This document shows, in pieces, positions 1 through 13,400 of a stretch of 64,000 nucleotides of DNA (positions within the stretch are counted from its first letter, which is position 1; each line of letters starts with the position of its first letter). Both the position numbers and the translations under genes were made by a program. This stretch comes from Sinotaia quadrata. Its lineage: Eukaryota; Mollusca; Gastropoda; Architaenioglossa; Viviparidae. Under the pieces are notes generated by a model. It was given only the letters and a program-made list of their open reading frames with translations, had not been told where the DNA came from and searched no databases. The stretch spans positions 39,674,617 to 39,738,616 of the forward strand of contig CM054179.1 in assembly GCA_028829895.1 (NCBI GenBank). The letters run 5' to 3'.

Positions 1-225
1 TTGTAAGTTTATATTTAAGTTTAAAATAGAACTGCTGAATCTACTGCTTGACTGTGGCTTTCCTATGTGACTGGTGACAGTTTATCTTGCTTCTTCACAT
101 TGTGTATAGCTATTACTTTTAAAAGCTGTTTTGCCTGAAAGAATGTAATGTCTTGAAATCTGAACTGGATGAGTAACACTATTGTAGACTGTTAAAGATA
201 TTTTTAATAATTGTTGGACTTTGTA

Positions 226-231
226 AATAAA
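226..231 (+). terminator. Possible poly(A) signal of an upstream plus-strand gene
   Basis: AATAAA followed about 25-50 bases later by a T/GT-rich stretch (TTTTGTCTGG, TGTTGTG). Bases 1-225 hold no ORF and could be 3' UTR of a gene entering from the left and converging on MTRR. AT-rich sequence gives such hexamers by chance, so this is weak. Confidence 0.25.
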
Positions 232-1194
232 TTTATTGTGATTTACTAGGCATACTTTTGTCTGGAGCTGTGTTGTGATAAAGTGTTTTACTGAAAGATA
301 GCTTGTTCAATTTTTTATTTAATCCTTATTTTTTATTCTAAAAAAGTGTAAATATGACACTTCTTTTTTTAAAAATGTTGTCCAGCTTTCATTTACACAA
401 AGCACTTTTATTTTCATTGTCTTTCATCATAATTTTTTATTCCTTTAACACAAGCAATAAATATTATTATGACACTTTTAATCTATTAATTTAGCATTTT
501 TTTTTATCCCTTAATGCCTGAAGTAAATGAAAAGAAATTAATGAAAGATAATGAAGTGAACTAAAGGTTATTTTGAAATTAGGAGATATTTGGAAACTCA
601 GATGTTGAGTGTAGCTACTGTAATAATGGTCAAGGTAAAAAAAAAATTGATATCATTATTAATTTTCTGTTACTTTCTGTATTAGAAAGTTTTGATTTGA
701 AATCTTGGCTGTAGCCAATAATTTTGTAAAACATGACATTCACCCTTGACATTTATGTGAAAACGTCAATCTGTCTCAATGACAAATGGGGGTGGGGGAA
801 TATAGTTTATTTGTTGTTGTTTTCTTTATGTTAGGGGTTGAGTTTTTCTTTATGTTAGGGGGTGAGTTTTTCTTTGCATATACTCTAGAAATATAATGGT
901 TTTACTTAGAAACAACTCGGCAGCTCGCTAATGACTTTAATATTGGCAGTTTGCATAATCACTCTGCTTAAATGTTTTATTAACATTTACAAATCTTAGA
1001 AACACTAATAATAAAAAAAAAATCAACAGAAACAAAGTTTACAAAATCTCAAATATCTTGATTAAATAAAGTTGTAATTTTTATTGGATGACAAGATTCA
1101 AAACAAACATATATTAGTGCAGTTTAGTACAGTACATACAAAGAAAGAAAAATGGAAACAAATTCATTTATGACTGCTGTGAGCTGATAGTATA

Positions 1195-1475
1195 CTGAGA
1201 CCCATACTTACAATGACATTGTGACTGCTCTGTATGCTATTTTATGCTCAAGCCAAAACCCCCAAAATGGATATTACAATGAGCCACACAGTTGCAATGA
1301 TATTGAGGCCCACATTTACAAATTGTGACTGTTCTGCATGCAGATTTTATGCTCAGGCCAATAACCTAGAACTGGACATTATAATAATGAGCCACACGGT
1401 TACAATCATAATGAGATCCACATTTAAAAATAATAATGGCTCAAACAGCTACAATGATAATGAGGCCCAAACTTA
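1195..1475. repeat. Tandem repeat, about 120 bp, 2-3 copies
   Basis: The shared core GAGCCACACAGTTGCAATGA and TTATGCTCAAGCC (with substitutions) recurs. A short ORF across it is a by-product. Confidence 0.6.
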
Positions 1476-1629
1476 CAATTAGAAAAAGTGTGTCTAAAAA
1501 TGTGCATCACTGAAAATACCCTCATGACAATATTTCTGCTTTATCAGCTTTCAGATGTCCCTAACTCTTGCTCTTAAAAAGTGATCTACTCTTGTCAGTC
1601 TTTCTAACTTCACACATCTTCACTTCTAT

Positions 1630-2190
1630 GGTTTCAACTATACTAGAGCCAAACATCTTTCACTGAAAGGCTACAATTATAACAGATCCAAACATCTTTC
1701 ACTGAAAGGCTACAATTATAACAGATCCAAACATCTTTCACTGAAAGGCTACAATTATAACAGATTCAAACATCTTTCACTGAAAGGCTACAATTAGATC
1801 CAAACATCTTCCACTCAAAAGGTTTCAAGCTTACTAGGTCCATACAACCAAAGGTTGAACTTTATTAGGCACTTACATTTTTCACTTAATGGTTTCAATT
1901 TTACCTGGCCCATGCATCTTTCAATTATAAGGTTTTAACTTTAAAAGGCCCATACATCTTTCACCAATAAAAACTTCTTCAACTTTACTAGGTCCATACA
2001 ACTTTTACTAAAAAGATTTCAACTTTACCAGAATCTCAAATCTCCTGCTAAAAAGATTTCAATTTTACTAGCCTTTGCTTCTTCACTATGACAGACCAAT
2101 ATCTTTCACTTGCAAAGTTTTAACTGTACTAGGCTCATCATCTTCCAATTCTAAAGTTTTAACTTTACTAGGCCCATACATCTTCCAGGT
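1630..2190. repeat. Array derived from MTRR terminal codons
   Basis: From 1651 to 1800, four near-identical 39-base units (CATCTTTCACTGAAAGGCTA...). From 1800 to 2190, degenerate 35-45-base units with TTTACTAGGCCCATACATCT. The last unit contains the end of MTRR exon 13 including its stop codon. On the minus strand several copies read (L/V)(K/E)D(V/A)W then often a stop. Confidence 0.75.
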
Positions 2191-2247
2191 AACGGTGGTG
2201 CACTCTCATTTTCATTAAGTATGTTTTGGCATCCTCAATACTCAGAC
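2168..2247 (-). CDS. MTRR: MTRR coding exon 13, C-terminus (residues 824-849)
   Basis: Encodes [17 protein letters not shown] then RYLEDVWA and TAG. Human MTRR ends RYLQDIWS, so the penultimate Trp that stacks on the flavin is kept. Acceptor TCTTTTAG. The codons for LEDVWA and the stop are repeated in degenerate form in the downstream flank. Confidence 0.93.
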
Positions 2248-5200
2248 CTAAAAGAAAGTAAATAAGTACAAATTATAAAAGGAAATCTGATTTAAAAAAA
2301 TATCTGGTAACTAATCTTAAGATGTTAAATGAATATTAGCAAGTATAAAAAAACACTATTAATATACCACCTGTGATTTGTTCAAGAAAATTAATATTAA
2401 GATCTTAAATTAACATAAGTAAGTATCCCAAAACACTTAAAATGCCACCTGGACAGATTAGATATTCTGATTAGTTACTGGATATTGTCATATGAATTAA
2501 ATTTGCATAAAAATATAAATAAAATGTCTTTAGCACCAAAATTGGTCTGCCTTTATTTTCAATATATCATGCTCATGCTGAGCTTGCTTTTCTAACACAG
2601 ACATTACCATGAAGTAGCCAGACTCAATGATTCTTAAACTTGTTTTTATTTCAGTAAACTTGTCAGTGAAGTAGACAACAATTTCATACCCAATATCTCA
2701 ATCAATATTTCCAGATAGATTTCAATAAATATGACTGTACAACTTCTTTGCTCTTATGTTCTCATATATGTCTGCATTTATGTTTTGCATTATGCATTAT
2801 GCACTTTGCTACATGCTTTCCAGTTTTATATAGTACATAACAGTTGATGGACTACATAAATATGCAAGTGTAATGCAATAAGCTTGGTTTACACATCACA
2901 TTAAACATATATAATATAATAAAGCTTCTTTTCTCAACATTTAATATGCACACTGCAATAGAGGCATTCTCTACAGTAAAGTGTAATGTATACAGCCATT
3001 CTCTACAGTAAAGTGTAATGTATACAGCCTTTCTCTACACTTAAAAAGCAATGCAATAGAGCATAATTTATGCACCTTTTTGTTCTTGCAACACAGTTTC
3101 GAAAGCAGCATTGACATCCTTTGCCATGTTTCTGGCATCTCCACACACATAAACTATCGCCCCTTTCTCATCCAAGAGCTTTACCAGGTCTGCAGCATAA
3201 GAGTGGATGTTATGTTGAACATACTTGGCACATACAATGTCCATATTGTCCTGAGACAAGGACAGCAAAAACTTTGTAAGAGTTCCTGACTTCAGAAATT
3301 CTTCAATGGCAGATCTGCATGGAGAATTAATCTTTTATTAAAAAATAAAGTTATTATTTTTAAAATATAACTGTTCTTAGGATGCAAAAGTGATAATATT
3401 CAAAAGTAAAATCTGCAAAAGTACATAAATGTACCAATAAAGTAGATCATTTTTAATCAGGCAAGCAATCATCCAAGTGCCAATATATCTGCTCTTTCAA
3501 GGGAGGTTGCAAGCTCAGCTGGCATTCAATGTTTTGACAATGACTAGAGAACTGCATTAAATATATATGTCTCAGTCTGCTGATTTAAGTACCATTTAAA
3601 CCATGAAACCATGCACACAACAATCTAACCAGGTAACTACACACAACATTCTAACCATGTACTCATGCACACAACATTCTAACAGTGTAATCCTGCACAC
3701 AACATTCTAACAGTGTAACCACATACACAACATTCCAATCATATAATAATGCACACAACATTCTAACCATGTAACCACATACACAACATTCTAACCATGT
3801 AACCACATACACAACATTCTAACCATGTAACAATGCACAGAACATTCTAACCATGTAACAATGCACAGAACATTCTAACCATGTAACCACATACACATCA
3901 TTCTAACCATGTAACCATATACAACAGCATTCTAGCCATGCAACCACATACATAACATTATAATCATGTAACCACATACAAAAGCATTCTAACCATATAA
4001 CCACATACACAACAGCATGTTAGCCATGTAAATATGTAAACATCATCCTAAACATGTAACCACATACACAACAACATTCTAACCATGTAACCTCATAACA
4101 GCATTCTAAACATGTAACCACATACACAACATTCTAACCATGTAACCTCATAACAGCATTCTAAACATGTACACATCATTCCAACCATACTAACCACAAA
4201 CAGCAGCATTCTAACCATGTAACCACATACACAACATCATTCTAATCATGCAAACCAAATACACAGTAGCATTCAAACCATGAAACCACATACACAACAA
4301 CACTAATATAAAAGAATGTTAAAAATAAACTATGTAAGAATACTGATGTGATTATTTGAGAATTTATCAATTTTTATCCTTCTAGAGTGCTGGATAATTG
4401 ATGATTTACTTTATCATGCTTTTCAAATTAAGTCTAACAAAACATTTTGTCAAAGTCCTTACAAAAATTACATTACAAAATGTTTTAAAGCTGAAGATTT
4501 CTTTAAAAAATGTCTAGAAAATATTTTGTGACTTAAAGAATTTTACAGTTTCTAAGATTAAATACATAATTTAAGTATTTATGTACATTTGTATAACATG
4601 CAATAACCTTAATAGTGAAGATTAAAGAAAGAACAACTTCAATTCCAGTATCTAAATTATTTCAGTAGAGTTTATATTTTAATATTTTTATGGAAACAAT
4701 TGTTTTCAGACACAATGAAAATCTGAAACTGAAATACCTAAATAAAAAGTCCTTGTCTTTATTTCTGCAACCAAAGAGAAGCCAAGTCTCTCCATACAAT
4801 GACAAATCTGTTAGCTTCTGTCTTTGGAGTTGTCTCTCTTGTAAAAATCCAATGAAGGGGGCAACACCAGTTCCAGGACCTATCATAATGATGGGAATGG
4901 TAAGATCACTTGGATGTCGGAAAGTCTGATTGGTCCTTTTAAAGATGGGAATCTGGAAAAAAAAAACAAGAACAATATTAGATTACCAAACTATATGTTC
5001 AACTGTCAATAATGTGACTTGTCTTTAAACATACAGGACAAATCTGATAAATAATTCTGGTGTAAGAAAATATACATTCTCACAAACACTGGGAATGTGT
5101 CAGGATCAAGTACTGTTGTTTAGATGGATGCAGGTTTCGCATCACATAGATGCAAACAGATCTTGGTAAATCATGGAAATGTGTACTTCTGATTGAAAAT

Positions 5201-5783
5201 GTCAAGGTCTATAATTTAAAAATGTCATACAGAATTTAAGTCCATGCCTTCATTGTTTGACTTTAATTAAACTCCCCAAAATCAGTCATTCTATTTTTGA
5301 AATTTGCACTATGAAAATAAATTCAAACCAAATAAAATGTGTCTCAGCTATATTTGGTCATATCCTATTGCAGACAGCAAAATGTGCTGAACTTATGACA
5401 GTTAACTAAAATGCCAGATAGAGTGTTGGTCAGTGTTTACAAGAGTGCAAGTGATTAATTTACCTCAATATCTTGCAATGATGCAGCCTCCATTTTGGTG
5501 CCTAATTCTGAATCAACATCGCCTGTATTATCACTTGAAGCATTCTGCAGTCTGTGAGTTATGTCATCCAACCAGCCAGTACACAGCCCACGCCTTGCAC
5601 AGACACGGTTAAGGGATGCTGGGATTTCCAAAACATTGAATGCAATATCTAAATGGCCTGGATTCCATTCATGAGAACTGAAAATAGTAAAACACTATTA
5701 AAGTGTAATAAAGCAGGCACCCTAAAGAGATAAAAACATACTGTGTTTGGTGTTGAAAATCTGATTACTATCAAAGCCAGAAA

Positions 5784-5819
<36 letters not shown>

Positions 5820-8800
5820 CATTGTGTGTATGTGAGTGTATTTGCACAGCAACACAAGTGATAAGAAAGCCCATATTTGAAGCTAACAGGATTTTTCCAG
5901 GCATAAAGTACTCACACAGTGCCCCAAATATACAAATACTGACGGTTTGCAGATAACTATGCTGATGGTTGCAGATAAATATGGATAACTCTTAAATCTG
6001 TGACAACTAGTATGATGGAAAAGTGAAAAGTGAAAAGTGTAACTCTGGAATCATAGTTACAGTAATATAAAAAGCTATATAAAATTGGTCATGGGTCCAC
6101 TACCACCATACCTATAGATAATAGACAAAACTGCTAAGAAATTATTCTTTTCATATTCTTTAGGAATTTTGGTCCCTTTGATGCATTAACTTCATTTAGT
6201 TAAGGACAGAAACTTCACTATATGGCAACTGTGATGGGGAAGGGGTCCTAATTTCTAAAAACAGGAATAATTTTTAAAATTAAAGCTGCCTGTCCCAAAG
6301 AAATAAAGAAAACTAATCAGCTTACCTGCAGGCAGAATAAGGTCGTGGTTGTAGACGTGAAAGGTGTTCTGTATATAAAAGTCAAAGAAATCAGTAATTA
6401 AAATTAGTTTTGAATTTTATTATGACTTCAAAAAGATGCTCATATTAGTACTAGGATATTAATCCAGATGATTCATATATAAAAGAACTATCACATAATT
6501 TGGAAAAAACCTTTACTAAATTTATCTGAGTAACTTAAATTTATAATTTTCAAGTGCTCATAATTAAAGAATGAAATCCCTTACCTACATGTATAAATGT
6601 TAATCTCTCAAGTGCTTTATGTCGCATCAAGGAAAGACAACCCAAACGAGAAGATTCTGAGACTGGACATCCAGCTTCACATCTATACTAATACGAACCC
6701 AATTATCTTTTGTTATTTTCATCAATCCACTATCTAAGCACAATTCTACTGTTTAGGAATGCCTGACATATATCCTTTTACTGTTCTGGTTTCTGGGTAT
6801 CTGTTTTGTGTCTTTGTCCTGTCAGTATGATGCATTTTAATTTTTCTTACTTCTGGGCTGCTAGAACTTTGAATTTTCCTACTTCTGGCTGCTAGAACTT
6901 TGAATTTTCCTACTTCTGGGCTGCTAGAACTCTGAATTTTCCTACTTCTGGGCTGCTAGAACTTTGAATTTTTTTACTTTTGGGCTGTTAGAACTTTGAA
7001 TTTTCCTACTTCTGGGATGCTAGAACTTTGAATTTTCCTCTAAATCTATATGTGCCATAGTGCTAGAACTTTGAATTTTCCTCTAAATCTATATGTGCCA
7101 TTGTGTTAACATGTGTAGCAAATTTTGGCATACTGCACTTTATTTTGACTGTCACTCGCACTGTCAATCATGCTATGTTAGCATACTGCACTTTATTTTG
7201 ACTGTCACTCACACTGTCTATCATGCTCTGAACACACTTCACATGTGGACTGTGGAACACTTGGGTGTTGTGGGAGAACAGTTGTTACATTTGAGAAATA
7301 ATAAATTTGTAAGCATGGCATTTGGTTTTGTCCTGCTCAATCATTTACCCAAAAATAAATCTAGATCTTGGTTTGAAACATTTATTAATTGCTGCATGAT
7401 TAACTTGGGCATTAAGTGTGGCAAATAAAATTTATATCAATTTTTAAAAATTAACTGTCATAATTTTTGCAGAATTTTTCACAATCTGTCTGAAAATTTT
7501 GTACTGCACTACAACTTGTTGAACATGAATGATACTTGCAGCCCATTACTTGTATGATAGACATTACCTGCAGCCATCAATGGGATTTAAAGGAATGGTG
7601 TGACAATGTTACTTGCTGCTCACCACAAAGATGTTCACAGCCTATCAAGGAATGGTGTGACAATGTTACTTGCTGCTCACTACAAAGATGTTCACAGCCT
7701 ATCAAGGAATGGTGTGACAATGTTACTTGCTGCTCACCACAAAGATGGCATGATGTCTATGTTCACAGCCTATCAAGGAATGGTGTGATGATATTCACAC
7801 CCTTGTCATTGTTGGATGACATGATGATATTCACAGCCCAGCACCGGGATGACTGATAATACCCACAACTTATTAGTGGGATGAAATGATGATACTCAGA
7901 CCTAACTGGTATGGTATGTAAGGTATGGTATAATTACAATACTCACAGCCCACAGGGATGACATGATGATATCGCAGCCCATCACTGGGATGACACTGCA
8001 ATACTTGCAGCCCTTTGCTAGTAAGAGAGGATGGCAATACCTGCAGCCCTTTGCTAGTAAGAGAGGATGGCAATACCTGCAGCCCATTGCTAGTAAGAGA
8101 GGATGGCAATACTAGCAGCCCATTGCTAGTAAGAGAGGATGGCAATACTAGCAGCCCATTGCTAGTAAGAGAGGATGGCAATACTAGCAGCCCATTGCTA
8201 GTAAGAGAGGATGGCAATACTAGCAGCCCTTTGCTAGTAAGAGAGGATGGCAATACCTGCAGCCCATTGCTAGTAAGAGAGGATGGCAATACTAGCAGCC
8301 CATTGCTAGTAAGAGAGGATGGCAATACTAGCAGTCCATCACTGAAATGTTGAAATGATGTTACTCACAGTCCATCACTGGTATGACATGATGACAACAC
8401 TTGCAGCCCATTATTGGTGTGACAAGATGACAACACTTGCAGCCCATTATTGGTGTGACAAGATGACAACACTTGCAGCCCATTATTGGTGTGAAATGAT
8501 GACAACACTTGCAGCCCATTATTGGTGTGACAAGATGACAATACTTGCAGCCCATTATTGGTGTGAAATGAAAATACTAGCAATCCCTTATCTGTTAATG
8601 TCATCTATCTCCAAGATCAATCAAAAGTACTAACTTGTTACCTTAACTTTAGTTATGACTGTTAAATTTAGAGTAGCATACTCTTGCCTCTCTTTCTCAG
8701 TTAAGTTGTAGGTGGCTATAGACAGCTTAGTTTTCTGAATACACTTGTTAAAAGATATGCATTTCATTACCATTGTACATAAATTTTATTGTTTTTACTC

Positions 8801-10434
8801 TTATAAAGATGTTTACACAAGTTGTTCTCTTCCAAGTAATTTTTGTTCAGAAATACATTTTACCAAATGTTTATACTTGAAAATGTTTGTCTCTCACTAA
8901 AGAGTGGCACTAGGGATATTTAAAGCAGGATATCCAGTTTCTGGGGTTTCTAGCTTAGTGTTACACGATGGCACCCTGGCTTCAACTTGTGTAGATAAGG
9001 AAACTAATTCCATAAAAGACATTTTCTATTAAACAAAATATAAATAATAACCTTAATCGTGCTTTTAGGATCAGAAACCATCAATCTATATAAAGCATCT
9101 CACTATTATTACTATCATTTAGCTTTTAATAATTTCAGTAATGCATAAGTACATGCAACACACAAAACTGATAATGTAAGGCTTTCTAAGTACTGCACAG
9201 GATTAAAATTAATAAACAAGAAACTAACGACTCAAGAGCAGAATTCTGTAACACTGTTTTCAAATAAGTGTTTTTCTGTGCATACTGATATTCTGATAAT
9301 GAAGCTAGTGCCTGGTCTGCACCACTCTTTTTATAATGAATATTTTTTCTTTCTTCAATCATCTAACATGAGATATAAAATTCCCCAAAGCAACTAATAT
9401 AAAAGAATATAAATGCTTATTTTTCAAACCACTCTAATAACTGATTGTTTGGACAAGAAAAGTGAACTCACCAAGCAGTCTTTCCACAGGAGGCTGACAT
9501 GTGGGGAAAGTGTATAATACATCTAGCAGAGATACATTTTCACTACGAATGAAGAGTGAATAATCCTCTGCTCCTTCCTTACTACACAATTCTTGCAATC
9601 TCCTCTTTTCATATGGATCTGAAGTGCATTCTACCAAGACTCGCAGTAAAGCCTGCAGCGATAGGAAAGCATTATTTTTGGGTTATGTAAACTGAAAAAT
9701 GTTGTATTCGGTTTTGAACTGCATGCTAATTTCTTTTTGTACAAATCACTTAGTATCAACTAACTTGATTATTATTTCAGCTAAGCTCTGATTTCACTTA
9801 TTGTCTGCTCTACCGTACAACTTTTAATGTCTGGTCTGTATTGGCTAGATATTTTATAAAGATCTTTATTTATTCAAACATTGTGACTATCTCATTGAAT
9901 TCTTGATTCTTTTCTTTTTCTGTATGAAGTGACTGCTAATATGCTAGATAAGATAGGAGAAATGGTTTAATTAATTATACAAGACCATTCATAATTTATG
10001 ACTTAATTAATTTTACAAGATTATTAATCCAGTCAACATCCCATGGACTGAATGTGGATTAAGATGTGGATTAAAAATATAAATGAATTATTAAAAAAAA
10101 GAAACTGATAGCATTTTCAAACTGAATTCTGCCTGAAAGAAAGGAACCTACAAAGAATACTTTTACTGAAGACTGATGTCTACAACTTATCCAAATGCCT
10201 ACAAAAAGACAGAGTAAATGACAAATATAATACATTCCTTTTATTTGCCTATTTTTAACAAAGTCTCGAATGTACAGGGTAAAATATAAACATTAGTTAT
10301 GCATACACAAGAACTAAATATCTAATTACTGACTCCAAGCACCATATGAAATTTAATCCATGAAACTCTTCAAACACATTTATTCACAAATGACCGCGCC
10401 CCCCCCCCCACACACACACACACAAGTGCACACG

Positions 10435-10467
<33 letters not shown>

Positions 10468-13400
10468 TTTAATTTATAAGCTGTTTAATAAGGATTCATT
10501 CAAAAGAAAATGTTGTGAATAACCTTTTTTGGTGGTTCACGAATATCAAAGCAGTTCTTAAAGATGTAGCGAAGTGTCACCACTGAAGGAATAAATGGTG
10601 GCACTGCAGCTCTCTTTTTTAATGTGTCAGCCATTACAGAGAGCTGGAATGGTAGGTCAGCTTGTGACTCCAGTCCTAGCCTATAAAAAATAGAGTAATT
10701 TAATCACTGATGTGTCAACTCATATGCTGATTCTACAAAAGTGATGGTCCTAACAAGCTTCAATCCTAAAAGTTTAACAAATATACTGTACTAGAAATAG
10801 TGCATTTATTTAACCTTTAGCATGATGCAGGCTGATTATTCAGCCAAAAGTCTGGATATTGAGAATTTCCACTTAGAGCAATGAATTATAAGTCTGGAAA
10901 TAAATAACTCACAAAATCAAATTTCTCTTCCAGAATGGGAATTTCTTTTCACAGGTCATAACGATTTTGAATTCTATTGTTTGGATAGTTCAAACACAAA
11001 TTTTTGGTACAATTTGATTTTGTCTTTACTACTGCTATATAAAGTATTATTATTGCAACATAAACTAATACTATACAAACCACTGCTACTACCACTACAC
11101 ACAAATTACTACTAACACTTCATAAACTATTACTACTACTGTTACTGCTACATAAACTACTACTAATAGTACTATGCAAACCACTGCTACTATGCAACAC
11201 ACAAATTACTATTACTACTTCATAAACTATTACTACTACTACTGCTACTATATAAGTTCTAAACTTCTACTACTACTGACCTTGAAATCAGCTGATTAAC
11301 TTCCTGATCAGTATTGGTACAGATGATGGAAATAGCATCACCAGGACAATACTGCAGATCAGATTTCTAAAAATAAATAAAATCATCATTCATTTGATGA
11401 TTATTGGTCATTAAAACACAAATTTACCAGTTTTATATCCTACAATGTTCTAAGCTGTTAAAGTTTGATGTATATGTGAGAAAAATCAGCATTCATTAGG
11501 TTATCATCACTAACCAAAACACAAAGTTGTTTTATATTTCATAATGCTCTAAGCTGTCAAGCCTGATGTACATGTGAGAACTTGTTGCAATCCATCCGGT
11601 TATCTGCATCCAACAAACATGAACTTTCTCAGAGCTATGGCATTTTAATGAACAGTGAATGTATCAGGTATATCTACAACAAATTGCAAACTTTTGGTAT
11701 ATGTTATATATATTTTACTGATAAATTATTGCAAACTTTTGGTATATGTTATATATATTTTACTGATAAATTATTGCAAACTTTTGGTATATGTTATATA
11801 TATTTTACTGATAAATTATTGCAAACTTTTGGTATATGTTATATACATTTTACTGATAAATTATTTTAAACTGTTGGTATATTTTACTTATACATTTTAC
11901 TGATAAATTATTGTATACTTTTGGTATATGTTAACGGTGAATGTATCAGGTATTTCTATGACAACTTGCAAACTTTTGGTATACGTTATATACATTGTTA
12001 CTGATAATGAGATGAATGGACATATTCACAATGAAAATGTTTTCTTTCTGATCTTTCTGGAGCCAGATGCTTGAAAACAAATTTAATTTAAAAAAATTAA
12101 AGATTCTGGTGCTTGCCATACTCTAACACTCAGTAAACAGGAAATTAAAGTGAAACTAAAGTGAATAATGCTTTAAAAAAATAATAATAAGGCTGATGAT
12201 TTTTCCAGTAATACTAAATAAGTAACCACAATAACAGGAGATGTCTCATCCATAATAATGACTAGACTAACAACTGAGTTCCTGACTTCAAGTGGATGGC
12301 AAATGATGTCACGGTCTTCAATAAGTGAGTAGCATTTCCTAACTGCTTCTCCCTCGCTCTCTCTCCCCCTCCCTCTTAAATCAGTTTCTTGCTTGCTCTA
12401 TCATACTCAAAAACATATGAGAGGGTGGAAGAGACATACTTGCATAATTATTTAGTCTGAATAGCAAGGAGTCTAATTTTAAATTAAACAAAACAAAATA
12501 AAACAGGAGTATGCCTTTTTGAGTCATTATTACTTATCTTGAGAAAACTGATATACATATAGTAAATGTACATAAAATAATCTTGACAAAATATGCTCTT
12601 TCAAGTACTTACAAATGAATATCCATAATTATATGATTATGATATTTGCTATAAATAATCAAAACACCTAATACTACTGACTTAACCAAACGTTAAAGTC
12701 GATCTAGATTCCTCTTCATTTGGATTTGAAATAACGTTTGAATCTTACTTTGATATTACATGTATATGAATATCATTCAAATCTCACTTCAATGTTTAAT
12801 CTCAACAGCAATGTCTTTTTCTTCGCATCTGCTGTACTAAGTCTGGTGGCAGACACAACTTTTGCTTTCAAGATGCCTGAAGCAGATGATGGCAGTTTGT
12901 ACCCATTTTGCCAAGGCACCTGAGCAAGTTTAGTAATAAAATCCTGAAAAGAAAAACAATATTATTAATTAATATACACTATTTCATGCAATCATATTTT
13001 AGAGTACTAATTATCTGGGCTAACTTGGATCAAGGTGATCTAATATTCCAAAAGTCATATAAGCAAAAATTATACTTACACTAGTTTATTTAGTTAATCA
13101 ATAAATACACAATTTTAGATCAGCAAATATAATGGTACTATTGTAGTCTTATATCACAGAATGAAACAAATGCATACAAGAAAAAAAGAGGGAGGGTGGA
13201 GGGACAGAAAAGTAACATGAATAACACAAGGAAATTGTGCTGAAACGTGTACATGTAACTACTATGCCACAACCATAGTGTCACCTTTATTTTCTTGGAA
13301 TTCCTATATTATATCAACTGTCTAAAAGGAATTCCTATATTTTACAAATGACTAAATGGAATTCCTATATTATATGAACTTACTAAAAGGAATTCCTATA

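Larger units (their letters stand above)
1..2167. other. Intergenic / MTRR 3' flank
   Basis: No coding exon recognised. It holds the possible poly(A) site near 226, AT-rich unique sequence, a two- to three-copy repeat (1195-1475) and the array derived from the MTRR terminal codons (1630-2190). The MTRR 3' UTR should lie in the right half. Confidence 0.6.

Noticed and set aside
821..878. Telomere-like TTAGGG words
   Set aside because: Two copies of a longer unit (CTTTATGTTAGGGG...) rather than a TTAGGG array.
3068..3268. Stop just after QEQKGA as the true MTRR C-terminus
   Set aside because: A donor lies immediately before it, and the exon at 2247-2168 supplies the family's RYLxDxW ending in the right phase.
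4690..4929. Plus-strand 79-codon ORF
   Set aside because: Antisense of MTRR exon 11.
8005..8590. CRISPR-like direct repeats
   Set aside because: Units are contiguous, with no unique spacers, in an animal intron. Same for the 28-, 37- and 48-base arrays.
7873..8633. Repetitive ORFs on both strands (150, 112 and 92 codons)
   Set aside because: They exist only because 36-base repeat units keep frame. They lie inside an MTRR intron on both strands.
11582..11903. Overlapping plus-strand ORFs with [10 protein letters not shown] repeats
   Set aside because: Made by the 45-base AT-rich repeat in an intron.
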